From the NCBI RefSeq assembly GCF_001043175.1, contig NZ_CP011494.1:3038001-3102000 (forward strand): a DNA stretch of 64,000 nt. Reading direction: 5' to 3'. This document shows positions 18,893-27,413 of this stretch, piece after piece. The stretch comes from Marinobacter psychrophilus (GTDB taxonomy: Bacteria > Pseudomonadota > Gammaproteobacteria > Pseudomonadales > Oleiphilaceae). Under the pieces are notes generated by a model. The model saw only the letters and a program-made list of their open reading frames with translations, searched no databases and had not been told where the DNA came from. The translations under genes and the position numbers were made by a program. Positions within the stretch are counted from its first letter, which is position 1; each line of letters starts with the position of its first letter.

Positions 18893-19402
18893 CGATCTGT
18901 ACCCCTTTAGTTAAACCGATTCTAAAGCCCGGCTTTAGCAATTAAAATTACGCAGATATTGCGCCATGTCCTGAAACAATCGCTAAATCAGATAAGTAAC
19001 TAAAGCACACACATCAACATTTGATGAAAGTGTAAGATTTTCTGACGCTCTATGGGCCGCGGCGAACCGGGCTTTGAGACCTATCGGCGCACACGCCTCC
19101 AATACGAAAACCGGGACAGATTTAATGAAAAAGCGTTACGCAGGAAAGCCTGCATATTACGACAAAGAGAGACAGCATTTACACACTTGGCGATCAGGCG
19201 GTAAACCAACCGATTGGGGCTGAGGCTAATCGACGACGCTATAGCCTATCACTGAACTCATCACTCACAGTGATACCAGGAATATCAGGCAACAATTATT
19301 CAACCTGGCTCCCCATCCTGATAATGCCTTCATCGGATTAGAAAGCACCCACGTGATTTCCAGTCCCTGACAAACTAATCAAAAATCCTAAGGAAACCAA
19401 CC
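18893..19402. other. Intergenic region between PEP-CTERM gene and repeat protein gene
   Basis: This approximately 510-bp region contains an AT-rich likely promoter for the PEP-CTERM gene, an open frame of 50 codons (19052-19204, plus strand) and repeat copy B from 19258. The 50-codon frame encodes an Arg/Glu-rich peptide (MGRGEPGFETYRRTRLQ...) with a biased, gene-like composition but no ribosome binding site; it may be the tail of a lost gene. I do not recognise its family. Confidence 0.4.
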
Positions 19403-19407
19403 ATGCG
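19258..19407 (+). repeat. Direct repeat, copy B, upstream of the triple-repeat protein gene
   Basis: This is the partner of the segment at 17707-17856. It includes a perfect dyad ATCACT-CAC-AGTGAT at 19260-19274 that copy A keeps with one mismatch, and ends at the start codon of the gene at 19403. Conservation of the dyad between otherwise drifting copies suggests it is an operator. Confidence 0.7.
19260..19274. promoter_or_regulatory. Palindromic operator candidate
   Basis: The perfect inverted repeat ATCACT-N3-AGTGAT lies about 130 bases upstream of the triple-repeat protein gene. The equivalent in copy A at 17709-17723 is ATCACT-N3-AGTGGT, upstream of and divergent from the glycerate kinase gene. 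A LysR- or GntR-type binding site is plausible. Function inferred only from position and conservation. Confidence 0.4.
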
Positions 19408-19792
19408 AAACATTACCGCAACCACAACCCTAATCGTAGCCGCCTTGGCCGCTTTCGCCCTTCCAGCTTCTGCCAGCCTGGCAGACCGAAAATCAGACGA
19501 GCAGAAGATCGAACAGCCAGCGGCACCCGCTCCATACAGCGGTCACGACGTAATTCGTGGCGAGATTATTGCCAGCTTGGCAGACCGAAAATCCGATGAG
19601 CAGAAGATCGAGCAGCCAGCGGCACCCGCTCCATACAGCGGTCACGACGTAATTCGCGGCGAGATTATTGCCAGCCTGGCAGACCGAAAATCCGATGAGC
19701 AGAAGATCCAACAGCCAGCGGCACCCGCTCCATACAGCGGTCACGACGTAATTCGCGGCGAGATTATTACCGCCAACCACACATTTAGCTAA
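19403..19792 (+). CDS. Secreted protein of three near-identical 33-residue tandem repeats
   Basis: This 129-residue protein has a signal peptide (about residues 1-24, ending ALPASA) followed by three copies of a 33-residue unit beginning SLADRKSDEQKIEQPAAPAP and ending HDVIRGEIIA, then a short tail ANHTFS. Copies occupy residues 25-57, 58-90 and 91-123 and differ at only one or two residues. Each unit has a charged helix-like half, a Pro/Ala hinge and a beta-like half. No family recognised; function unknown. A ribosome binding site (AAGGAAACC) precedes the ATG. The gene converges on a LysR regulator. Confidence 0.75.
   Translation: MRNITATTTLIVAALAAFALPASASLADRKSDEQKIEQPAAPAPYSGHDVIRGEIIASLADRKSDEQKIEQPAAPAPYSGHDVIRGEIIASLADRKSDEQKIQQPAAPAPYSGHDVIRGEIITANHTFS
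19475..19771 (+). repeat. Three 99-bp in-frame tandem repeats
   Basis: Units at 19475-19573, 19574-19672 and 19673-19771 are nearly identical at the DNA level, with only a handful of substitutions. The 99-bp period keeps the reading frame, so recombination can change copy number without breaking the gene. Confidence 0.92.
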
Positions 19793-19856
19793 TTCACACC
19801 CAAAACCTGGACAGCATAGCCACTGCGTTCAAGCACTCGAAGGTCGGAATGTATTT

Positions 19857-19880
19857 TTTACCCGCTACTCAGCGGTAAAA
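19857..19880. terminator. Possible bidirectional terminator between convergent genes
   Basis: A stem TTTACC-CGC/GCG-GTAAA with one bulged base and a 6-base loop lies between the convergent repeat-protein and LysR genes, with T-rich flanks on both sides (TATTTTTT before, CATATTTTCC after). Plausible as a shared terminator but imperfect. Confidence 0.4.
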
Positions 19881-19940
19881 CATATTTTCCCGACCTGCTG
19901 GGCTTAATTCTGCACTGTCAATATCATCATAAATGCCGGC

Positions 19941-20864
19941 TTAGCCTGTCGTATCCATGATGCTTGAATAACGTTCTTTCAGCGAGCTCTCGATCAACTC
20001 TCGCAACCAGACAACGCCGGGATCGCGGTCGTGCCTGGTATGCCAAAACAAATAGAGGCTGCTGGGATCCAAGTCAAACGGCAAGCACGTGACCCATAGA
20101 TTCTCTGTGAAGTCGCTACTTTGAAGAATAACATCCGGGACTGCACAAATAAGGTCGGTGTGGCGCAACAACCTGGGCACTCCCACAAACTCATTCACCG
20201 TCACCGCAATGCGCCGGTTAAGCCCTTCCAGGTCTAGATAGCTATCGACAATCCCGTGAGCTTCGCCGGACATAGTCACCAATAAATGCCGCGCATCAAT
20301 GAAGTCTTCCATAGATAACAATTTATTTGCGAGTGGATGATCGGCCCGCATGGCAACCTGATAACCCCCCTGAAACAAAAAGATACTTCTAAGGCTGTTG
20401 TCATGATGGCTGATCGGCCCAATCGCGAGATCCACACTGGCTTCGCGTAAGTCATTGTAGGTCCCTTCCGGTGTGTAGGGCACAGCGTGAAGGTCGATGC
20501 CTGGAGCCACTCGCTCGAGTTTTTGAGCCAGTTGGCGCCAGATCATCTCTACGGTGAGATCCGTAACCGCAATCCGGAAAGTCCGACTCGCCTGCGCGGG
20601 GTCAAATTTAGTGGATCTTACGGCGGTTGACAGGTCATAGATTGGGCCCCGAATACGTTCCCAAAGGCTGAACGCATAGGATGTCGGTTCAATTTTTCGC
20701 CCCTTTCGCACGAACAGCGGGTCTTTCCAAACCTGCCTCATTCGCGAAATCGCGTTGGATACCGCTGGTTGCGTCATTGCCAGGCTTTCAGCCGCGCGAG
20801 TGACCGAACGCTCGGTCATGATCGCATCGAACACATAAAGTAGCTGCAACTCGTGGCTTTTCAT
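19941..20864 (-). CDS. LysR family transcriptional regulator
   Basis: This 307-residue LysR-type regulator has an N-terminal winged helix (LQLLYVFDAIMTERSVTRAAESLAMTQPAVSNAISRMRQVWKDPLFVRKGRKIEPT) and a substrate-binding domain from about residue 90. The N-terminal layout matches the NodD/SyrM-like branch whose ligands are often aromatic or small organic acids. It is convergent with the triple-repeat gene and upstream of UspA. A decayed second copy of its 3' end sits at 17850. The inducer and targets are not evident. Confidence 0.9.
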   Translation of the reverse strand: MKSHELQLLYVFDAIMTERSVTRAAESLAMTQPAVSNAISRMRQVWKDPLFVRKGRKIEPTSYAFSLWERIRGPIYDLSTAVRSTKFDPAQASRTFRIAVTDLTVEMIWRQLAQKLERVAPGIDLHAVPYTPEGTYNDLREASVDLAIGPISHHDNSLRSIFLFQGGYQVAMRADHPLANKLLSMEDFIDARHLLVTMSGEAHGIVDSYLDLEGLNRRIAVTVNEFVGVPRLLRHTDLICAVPDVILQSSDFTENLWVTCLPFDLDPSSLYLFWHTRHDRDPGVVWLRELIESSLKERYSSIMDTTG

Positions 20865-20958
20865 CGAGCGGTTTTACTCCGGTCTGGAAAGACCCGCTGT
20901 TCGTGCGGAAGGGGTGCAGGAAAACAGTCGTCGCATGCCGTAAACGCCTAAGCCTGAG

Positions 20959-20981
20959 CTTAGGCTTAGGCTTAGGCTTAG
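20959..20981. repeat. Short tandem repeat (CTTAGG)n across the UspA stop codon
   Basis: About 3.8 copies of a hexamer CTTAGG lie at the 3' end of the universal stress protein gene and contain its stop codon at 20978-20980. A unit change of six bases would not move the stop codon, so the repeat is probably phenotypically silent. Confidence 0.85.
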
Positions 20982-21406
20982 CGCACGATCATTACCGACA
21001 TTTTGGCATGATGCACCACATGCTCGGCATTGGGACCCAACACATAATCGGCGAACTTACGCTTGCTATGGGACGCCATAACGATTAAATCGATATCGAG
21101 TTGCTTGGCCACCTTGATGATCGCCTCCCACGGTGAGCCATCAACAATAACGCTTTGCGCCCTTACATCCGCTGGCACGTTCGCCTTGATAAAGGCGTGT
21201 TGAGCCTTGGCTATCGCCTCATGGGCTTTCTTGGCGAAGTCCTTGGGAAAATAAGACCCCACTATCGGCATATTGTAGTCCGGCAGAACCGTGACCAAAT
21301 GCAACGATGCGTCAAAACTTCTGCATAGCGTCAAGGCGGTGGGAAACGCCTTCGACCAAGATGCATCCTCGTTCAGGTCCAGTGGCAACATGATTTTGCT
21401 GTACAT
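20978..21406 (-). CDS. Universal stress protein (UspA family), TRAP-associated
   Basis: This 142-residue UspA-fold protein (MYSKIMLPLDLNED...HLVTVLPDY...LIVMASHSKRKFADYVLGPNAEHVVHHAKMSVMIVR) resembles TeaD-like proteins that are encoded with TRAP transporters and modulate them in an ATP-dependent manner. The ATP-loop glycine pattern is only partly kept. AAGGAG lies seven bases before the ATG at 21406, fixing the start; longer frames would include that site. It follows the TRAP membrane gene by 11 bases. Confidence 0.9.
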   Translation of the reverse strand: MYSKIMLPLDLNEDASWSKAFPTALTLCRSFDASLHLVTVLPDYNMPIVGSYFPKDFAKKAHEAIAKAQHAFIKANVPADVRAQSVIVDGSPWEAIIKVAKQLDIDLIVMASHSKRKFADYVLGPNAEHVVHHAKMSVMIVR

Positions 21407-21417
21407 GGCAATCTCCT

Positions 21418-24012
21418 TCAAGCAGTGGCGGTAGTCGCCGTATTATCACGACGCCGGCGCTGCAACATGACGACCAGCCCGAAGACCAGGAAGGCGGGAA
21501 TCCACATCAGCTCCTTAGTCCAGCGGTCAACAGGCGCCAGTACCTCGATAATTTCCTGGTCAAAGTCGAATCCAAGATCAGACGCCTGGCTGCCATAGGC
21601 CACCATATCGACAATTGCCTTGTTACCTTTGATCAACAGCTCCAGGCCCAGATTATCGAGCCGCTCCTGCCCGCTATCGCCATCTGGCACTGGCACGGTC
21701 ATGTAGGTGGTCATAGGATCGCCGAACGCATCAAGACCTGCAATCTGTATGCGCAATGCAGAGTCTTCATCGGCACTGCCCATGGCCTCCACGAATTGTG
21801 CAGGTGGCATGGACTCATAAGGATCGTGAATCATGTCCATCCAGAACCCGGGCCGGAACAGCGTGAACGCAATCAGCAACAACACGGCGGATTCATACCA
21901 GCGGCTGCGGGTGATCATGTAACCCTGAGTCGCCGCCGCGAATATCAGCATGGCGATTGTCGACACCACAAAAATCAAAATCCCCTGCAAGAAAGTTACA
22001 TCGATCAGCAACAGATCCGTATTAAAGATGAACAGGAACGGAAGCGCCGCCGTGCGAAGGCTGTAGTAAAATGCCTGGAAACCGGTCCGGATTGGATCGC
22101 CGCCGGAAACCGCCGCCGCCGCGAAGGACGCAAGCCCCACCGGTGGCGTAACGTCAGCCATGATGCCGAAGTAGAACACGAACAGATGCACCGCAATCAA
22201 CGGCACCAGCAGCCCGTTCTCTGCGCCCAACTGAACAATGACCGGCGCCAACAGCGCCGAGACCACAATGTAGTTAGCCGTCGTGGGCAAACCCATGCCC
22301 AAAATCAAACTAAGCACCGCCGTAAGCAGCAAGATTAGCAGCAGGTTCCCCATCGCGAGAATTTCCACTACTTCCGCCAGCACCAACCCCACTCCGGTCT
22401 GCGACACAGCCCCAACGATGATACCCGCCGTGGCCGTGGCAATACCGATGCCAATCATGTTGCGGGCACCTGTAACCAATCCAACCCACAAATCCAGGAC
22501 GCCTTCGCGCAAGTCAGCGCCCATTTTGCTGCGACCGCGAAAAATGGAGGTAATAGGACGCTGGGTCAAAATGATAAAGACCATGAACACCGTAGCCCAG
22601 AAAGCCGACAAACCCGGCGACAGGCGCTCCACCATCAAACACCAGACCAGCACAACCACCGGTAGGATGTACTGCAAACCCACCAACACGGTGGGCCTGG
22701 TTTGCGGCAGCGAATAGATTGGCTGATTGGGATCATCCAACTCGAGTTCAGGGTAACCGGCTGCCAGTTTAAGCAGGGCGACATAAATCGCCGCCAACCC
22801 AACCGAGACCACCCAGGGAGTGGCTTCACCAAGAACCGGTTTGAGCCAGCCAAGGCCGTAATAGACGACCATAGCCGTCACCATCATCAACAGAAGCCCA
22901 CCGAGAAAGCCCATCACCTTGCGCACCAGGGGCTTAGGCGGGTTGCTGCTTGCAAGGCCCTCCATGTTCGCTTTCAAGGCCTCCAGGTGAACGATATAGA
23001 CCAGTGCGATATAAGAAATCAAGGCAGGCAAGAAGGCATGCTTGATGACATCGACATAGGAAATACCCACATATTCAACCATCAGGAACGCGGCCGCGCC
23101 CATAACAGGCGGCATGATCTGACCATTGACCGAAGATGCCACCTCGACAGCCCCTGCTTTCTCAGCAGAAAAGCCAACACGTTTCATCATCGGAATAGTA
23201 AAGGTGCCCGTGGTGACCACGTTGGCAATCGATGAGCCAGAGATCAGACCGGTCATGGCAGACGCCACGACGGCAGCTTTCGCCGGCCCGCCCTTGTAAT
23301 GGCCAAGCAACGAGAACGCCACCTTAATGAAATAGTTGCCCGCTCCGGCCTTGTCGAGCAAAGCGCCGAACAACACGAACAGGAACACGAAACTGGTCGA
23401 GACTCCCAGCGCAATGCCGAAAACCCCTTGGGTCGTCAACCACTGGTGATTAATAAGCCCAAAAAGGCTGACCCCGCCATGGGATAGAATACCGGGCATC
23501 CAAGGGCCAGCAAGGCTATAAATAAGAAAAACCGACGCCACAATCATCAGCGGCGGGCCCAACGCCCGACGGGTCGCCTCGAGCAACAGCAGTATCCCTA
23601 CCACCCCAACGATCACGTCCTGCAATATCGGCGCACCAGGGCGCTGAGACAGCCCTTCGTAAAAGATAAACATGTAAGCGCCGCAGAACGCCGCCAACGT
23701 GGCAAGCACCCAATCCTGGATGGGAATTCGATCGCGGGGCGAACGCTTAAAAGCGGGATAGGCCATATAGGCTAGAAAAAGCGCAAATGCCAAGTGAATG
23801 GAGCGGGACTCCGTGGCACTAAACACCCCGAAACCCAAAATGAAAGGCACCGGAGAGGCAATCCATAATTGAAACAGCGACCATGTCGCCGCAATACTCA
23901 CCAATAGCTTACCGGGCATACCAGCTGGTTTACGGGCTCCCGAGTCACTGGAGGCAACCATGTCCTCCAAATCGGCACTCGAGTCTCGAGGTTTTGTATT
24001 TTCGTCAGTCAT
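21418..24012 (-). CDS. TRAP transporter fused permease (TAXI type, DUF3394 C-terminus)
   Basis: This 864-residue inner-membrane protein combines the small (DctQ-like) and large (DctM-like) TRAP subunits in one chain. The DctM region shows ALLDKAGAGNYFIKVAFSLLGHYKGGPAKAAVVASAMTGLISGSSIANVVTTG, VEVASSVNGQIMPPVMGAAAFLMVEY and LILGMGLPTTANYIVVSALLAPVI. After about residue 700 a hydrophilic region and a final membrane helix correspond to the DUF3394-type extension. It works with the TAXI binding protein upstream to import a solute using the Na+ gradient, which the Mrp antiporter could help maintain. Substrate unknown; TAXI systems often carry glutamate, other dicarboxylates or related acids. Confidence 0.92.
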   Translation of the reverse strand: MTDENTKPRDSSADLEDMVASSDSGARKPAGMPGKLLVSIAATWSLFQLWIASPVPFILGFGVFSATESRSIHLAFALFLAYMAYPAFKRSPRDRIPIQDWVLATLAAFCGAYMFIFYEGLSQRPGAPILQDVIVGVVGILLLLEATRRALGPPLMIVASVFLIYSLAGPWMPGILSHGGVSLFGLINHQWLTTQGVFGIALGVSTSFVFLFVLFGALLDKAGAGNYFIKVAFSLLGHYKGGPAKAAVVASAMTGLISGSSIANVVTTGTFTIPMMKRVGFSAEKAGAVEVASSVNGQIMPPVMGAAAFLMVEYVGISYVDVIKHAFLPALISYIALVYIVHLEALKANMEGLASSNPPKPLVRKVMGFLGGLLLMMVTAMVVYYGLGWLKPVLGEATPWVVSVGLAAIYVALLKLAAGYPELELDDPNQPIYSLPQTRPTVLVGLQYILPVVVLVWCLMVERLSPGLSAFWATVFMVFIILTQRPITSIFRGRSKMGADLREGVLDLWVGLVTGARNMIGIGIATATAGIIVGAVSQTGVGLVLAEVVEILAMGNLLLILLLTAVLSLILGMGLPTTANYIVVSALLAPVIVQLGAENGLLVPLIAVHLFVFYFGIMADVTPPVGLASFAAAAVSGGDPIRTGFQAFYYSLRTAALPFLFIFNTDLLLIDVTFLQGILIFVVSTIAMLIFAAATQGYMITRSRWYESAVLLLIAFTLFRPGFWMDMIHDPYESMPPAQFVEAMGSADEDSALRIQIAGLDAFGDPMTTYMTVPVPDGDSGQERLDNLGLELLIKGNKAIVDMVAYGSQASDLGFDFDQEIIEVLAPVDRWTKELMWIPAFLVFGLVVMLQRRRRDNTATTATA

Positions 24013-24163
24013 ACCCAGCCCTATCTGACGTCAGTCAGGTCGACATTAATATATTTATTGCGCTTGAAAACGTCACCACAAACGCACTGCGCGGATTCCT
24101 ACAAGCATCCGCGCATCGTTCACTCGGTTTTAAAAGCCGTCAGAAACGGCCATCAAAACAAGA

Positions 24164-25141
24164 TTACTTAATCCAACCTTGCTCACGATAGTAGCGAGCA
24201 GCGCCATCATGCAGCGGTGCTGACAGCCCCTGTGTCGCCATTTCCTCGGCAACCAAGTTCTCAAAGGCCGGGTGCAGACGCTTGAAGCGATCGAAATTAT
24301 CAAAGACGGCTTTGACCGTCTGATAGATAACTTCGTCATCAGCCTTAACGGTAGTCACGAAAGTTGCCGCCACGCCGAAGGTCTCGACGTCTTCGTCATT
24401 GCCTTTGTAAAGGCCACCAGGGATCACCGATGCGGAGTAGTACGGATACTCGGCAACGATGCCTTTAACCTCTTCGTCGTTCAACGGGATAAGACGAGCA
24501 TCAACGGTCGTGGTCGCTTCTTGAATGGAGCCGTTGGGGTGCCCTACTACATAAACCATCGCATCGATATTGTTATCGGCGAGCGCTGAGGCTTGCTCGG
24601 CGGCATCCAACTGCGACGCCAGGGAGAAGGTATCCATGGTCCAGCCTTTGGCGTCCATTACCACTTGCATCGTATTGCGCTGGCCAGAGCCGGGGTTGCC
24701 GATGTTGACGCGCTTGCCCACAAGGTCATCCAGGGTAGTGATGCCAGAATCAGCACGCGCCAGCAAAGTCAAAGGCTCGCCATGAACCCGAAAAACGGCA
24801 CGCAGGTCCGTATAGGCATCGCCTTCGAAGCTTTTGGTGCCGTTGTAGGCCTGGTACTGAACATCGGACTGAGCGACACCCATGTCCAACTCGCCGGACT
24901 TGATGCCATTGATGTTGGCAACAGAACCACCGGTAGATGGCGCATTACACTTAATATTGGCGTCTTCCAGACGATTGACCAGACGACAGATCGACTGACC
25001 AACCACGTAGTAAACGCCGGTTTGGCCGCCGGTGCCGATGGTAATGAACTGCTCTTGGTCTTGAGCCATCGCAGGTGATGCAAACATGGCAGCACTCAGC
25101 AGGGTGCCGGCAAATGCGGCGGAGAAAGCATGGCGTTTCAT
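24164..25141 (-). CDS. TAXI family TRAP transporter solute-binding protein
   Basis: This 325-residue periplasmic receptor has a signal peptide (MKRHAFSAAFAGTLLSAAMFASPAMA) and TAXI landmarks FITIGTGGQTGVYYVVGQSICRLVN, STGGSVANINGIKSGELDMGVAQSD, and NIGNPGSGQRNTMQVVMDAKGW. The ATG at 25141 has GAGG seven bases upstream; a GTG two codons earlier is less likely. About 150 bases separate it from the fused permease, allowing higher expression of the receptor. Confidence 0.93.
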   Translation of the reverse strand: MKRHAFSAAFAGTLLSAAMFASPAMAQDQEQFITIGTGGQTGVYYVVGQSICRLVNRLEDANIKCNAPSTGGSVANINGIKSGELDMGVAQSDVQYQAYNGTKSFEGDAYTDLRAVFRVHGEPLTLLARADSGITTLDDLVGKRVNIGNPGSGQRNTMQVVMDAKGWTMDTFSLASQLDAAEQASALADNNIDAMVYVVGHPNGSIQEATTTVDARLIPLNDEEVKGIVAEYPYYSASVIPGGLYKGNDEDVETFGVAATFVTTVKADDEVIYQTVKAVFDNFDRFKRLHPAFENLVAEEMATQGLSAPLHDGAARYYREQGWIK

Positions 25142-25339
25142 AAACACACCTCAATAATTGTCGTTATGGTCGGTAAAAGTTTGCGAGATCTGCATTCGGC
25201 GGATTTACCGACGAAACACCATCTCGCGTTACTTTAGCGAAAAAATACGCGTACGGAAAAAGCCTGCTTAGTGAGGTCTGTTTCCCTTATTCCTCAGTTT
25301 AGCCGCGACTTACGTGAAGTAAAGCTTAATTTACCGACC

Positions 25340-27328
25340 CTAACGCCCCAAAGCCCAACTGTTTTGGGCCAAGTGCATAGCCTGTTTTACGTCATCGGTT
25401 GGAATATCACCCGGCTCACCCTTTTCGAGCGGGTCATAGTGAAACACGTACAACCGCGAGGCAAACTCGGCCACCGGCAACGAGGCTTCACCGTAGAGCT
25501 CGTCGTGGCCTTGGGTCGAGGTGACAATTCCCTGACCCCAGTTTTGCCCGCTGTCGTTATTAGGATTAAAGAAATAAACGCGCATAACCTCAGCTGGATC
25601 CAGCGCAAGCCGCTGGATAGTGATGGCGTGCCAGCCAAGAAAGCGGGTGGCACTGTCGGTCACCGCGATACCGGCTGGCTGAGGATCAATAACCGGAATG
25701 TTGCCGTTGTAAAAAGGGTGATAGGCAGCATAAAAATCTCGAATAAACCCTTCAAAGTCCTTCAGGCCACCGGTGAATATGTCGACGGCTATGCGAAATC
25801 CGTGGCCCACACGATCACCGTGAAATGCGGAGTTAACCCATTTGTGCGGATCTTCTCCACGCCCGGCGCTGCGACGACCCATTTCAAAGTAGATGCGATC
25901 CAGGTGCGGCAACGTCAGCAGTGAAACCGCATCTACATCCACCGGAGGCTCGCTAGCCAGCCCGGCGCCCAGATCCCGCGAAGAAATACTGTTGCCCTCA
26001 AAGCGCATCACCACTTCGTCGTCGCGGGCTGCCCAGGCAAGAACCCGAAGCAGTTCCGCCGGCATGTTGTAAGCCCACATAGACAATGCGCGAGTAGACT
26101 GACAGGTAGGATAGTTCCCTTGCCCCACCCCTAGCGGGCACCCGAACACATTAAGAACATCCGCAAGCAGAAAGCATTCTGGCGAACGGCTACACCCAAA
26201 GACCGCCACAATTTTCTCGGATGCGGCCTCGCACAGCGACAGTCGTATTTGTCGCCACAGAGACGGCGCCACCGGAGGCGCGTAGAGAATGCCCCGTTCG
26301 AGCATCATCGCCAGTCCGTAGGCACATTGGCTGGTCTCGGGAAACAAGGCCTCGTCAATCAGGGTGTGAATCAACGCCGGATAGCAGTGAAAGGCGTCGA
26401 CGCCCGTGTGGCTCAGGCCCAAAGCGGTGGGGATCAGGTCGTTCCAACGGCTACGCAGGTAACGTATAAAGCCAGGCATATACGGCGAAACCAGGCCGGT
26501 ACTGTGCATGGCCTTGGCAAAGGCGATGGCCTCTCGCAGCAAGGTGGCATCGTCCATCTGTGCCAGCCGTTCAGCGTAAACATCGAAGCCGGGATCTTCG
26601 CAACAGCCCTCGGTAGGGCTGAACACGGCATGGATCAGTTGCAGCGCGTCGTCGCCGACGTCGCCACCGAGCCCATCCGGCTTTTGCAGGCAGACGGCGA
26701 TCTGCGTCACCATTTGTTTAACACCACCCACCTGAACCGGCCGTTGCGCCAGAATTCGCCAGACTTCGGCCACTAAATGTTCCAGAAGATTCTCGTAGCC
26801 CAAATGCCGAAGCAGAAAGTGATACAGATCTTGAACGGCGAAGCCGAGCCCATCCGGCCGCAGCCGGTCCCTGTCCTGAAGATCACTGACCACCAGATCC
26901 AGATTCATCGCCAGTACCTGGGCGAGAAAGTGGTGGGCGTGTTCTGCCGAGATAGAAGGATGACGGTAGTGACCTTTGGCCACCGCTAAAAGGCGAATCT
27001 GGCTAAGGATTTCAACTAGGGTTACCACCGGTTCGCCATGGCGAATCGTGCGCACGGCCAGCGAGGGCACCAACGTCTGAGGATAATCCCAATCACTGCC
27101 ACCAAAGCACCCCGCCGCCTCAATCGCCGGCACGCGCTGATAGAGAGCTTCGAGGCCTTCGTTAGTAAACATCAAGGCCTGTGCTGCTTCTATGACCTCT
27201 AAAACGGGCGACACGACCTCGGTCGCATTGATTTCAGCAAGGCGTTTGATGGCCGCGTCGAGTGATTTTTCTAGCTCATCTGACGCGCTGTTGTGCTGAT
27301 TCACGGGGATGCAGGTTGCTCTACTCAT
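25340..27328 (-). CDS. Conserved-looking orphan with a papain-like active-site pattern
   Basis: I do not recognise a named family for this 662-residue cytoplasmic protein. It has no signal peptide or membrane segment; the N-terminal 390 residues are mostly helical. The C-terminal part contains VGQGNYPTCQSTRALSMWAYN, with Gln403 six residues before Cys409, the same spacing as the oxyanion Gln and catalytic Cys of papain. It also has FLGWHAITIQRL (His567) followed 21 residues later by YFFNPNNDSGQNWGQG (Asn588), echoing the papain His...NSWG...WG order. I therefore infer a papain-fold hydrolase or transferase. The ATG at 27328 has GGAGG about 10 bases upstream. It stands alone between the TAXI gene and the sugar dehydrogenase gene. 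Confidence 0.8.
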   Translation of the reverse strand: MSRATCIPVNQHNSASDELEKSLDAAIKRLAEINATEVVSPVLEVIEAAQALMFTNEGLEALYQRVPAIEAAGCFGGSDWDYPQTLVPSLAVRTIRHGEPVVTLVEILSQIRLLAVAKGHYRHPSISAEHAHHFLAQVLAMNLDLVVSDLQDRDRLRPDGLGFAVQDLYHFLLRHLGYENLLEHLVAEVWRILAQRPVQVGGVKQMVTQIAVCLQKPDGLGGDVGDDALQLIHAVFSPTEGCCEDPGFDVYAERLAQMDDATLLREAIAFAKAMHSTGLVSPYMPGFIRYLRSRWNDLIPTALGLSHTGVDAFHCYPALIHTLIDEALFPETSQCAYGLAMMLERGILYAPPVAPSLWRQIRLSLCEAASEKIVAVFGCSRSPECFLLADVLNVFGCPLGVGQGNYPTCQSTRALSMWAYNMPAELLRVLAWAARDDEVVMRFEGNSISSRDLGAGLASEPPVDVDAVSLLTLPHLDRIYFEMGRRSAGRGEDPHKWVNSAFHGDRVGHGFRIAVDIFTGGLKDFEGFIRDFYAAYHPFYNGNIPVIDPQPAGIAVTDSATRFLGWHAITIQRLALDPAEVMRVYFFNPNNDSGQNWGQGIVTSTQGHDELYGEASLPVAEFASRLYVFHYDPLEKGEPGDIPTDDVKQAMHLAQNSWALGR

Positions 27329-27413
27329 GCCTTGCGATCCTCCGGTCAATCCCCGGACATGTCAACCTGACCCGGTATCCACACGTACATACCTTGGGCG
27401 GAAAAACCGCTAT

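Noticed and set aside
19475-19771. CRISPR-like array
   Set aside because: The units are contiguous and translated, with no spacers.
19493-19780. 95-codon minus-strand frame opposite the triple-repeat gene
   Set aside because: It is a mirror of the 99-bp repeats; the plus frame has signal peptide and ribosome binding site.
20959-20981. Telomere-like TTAGGC repeat
   Set aside because: Only about four units inside a bacterial gene end; no other evidence of a linear chromosome end.
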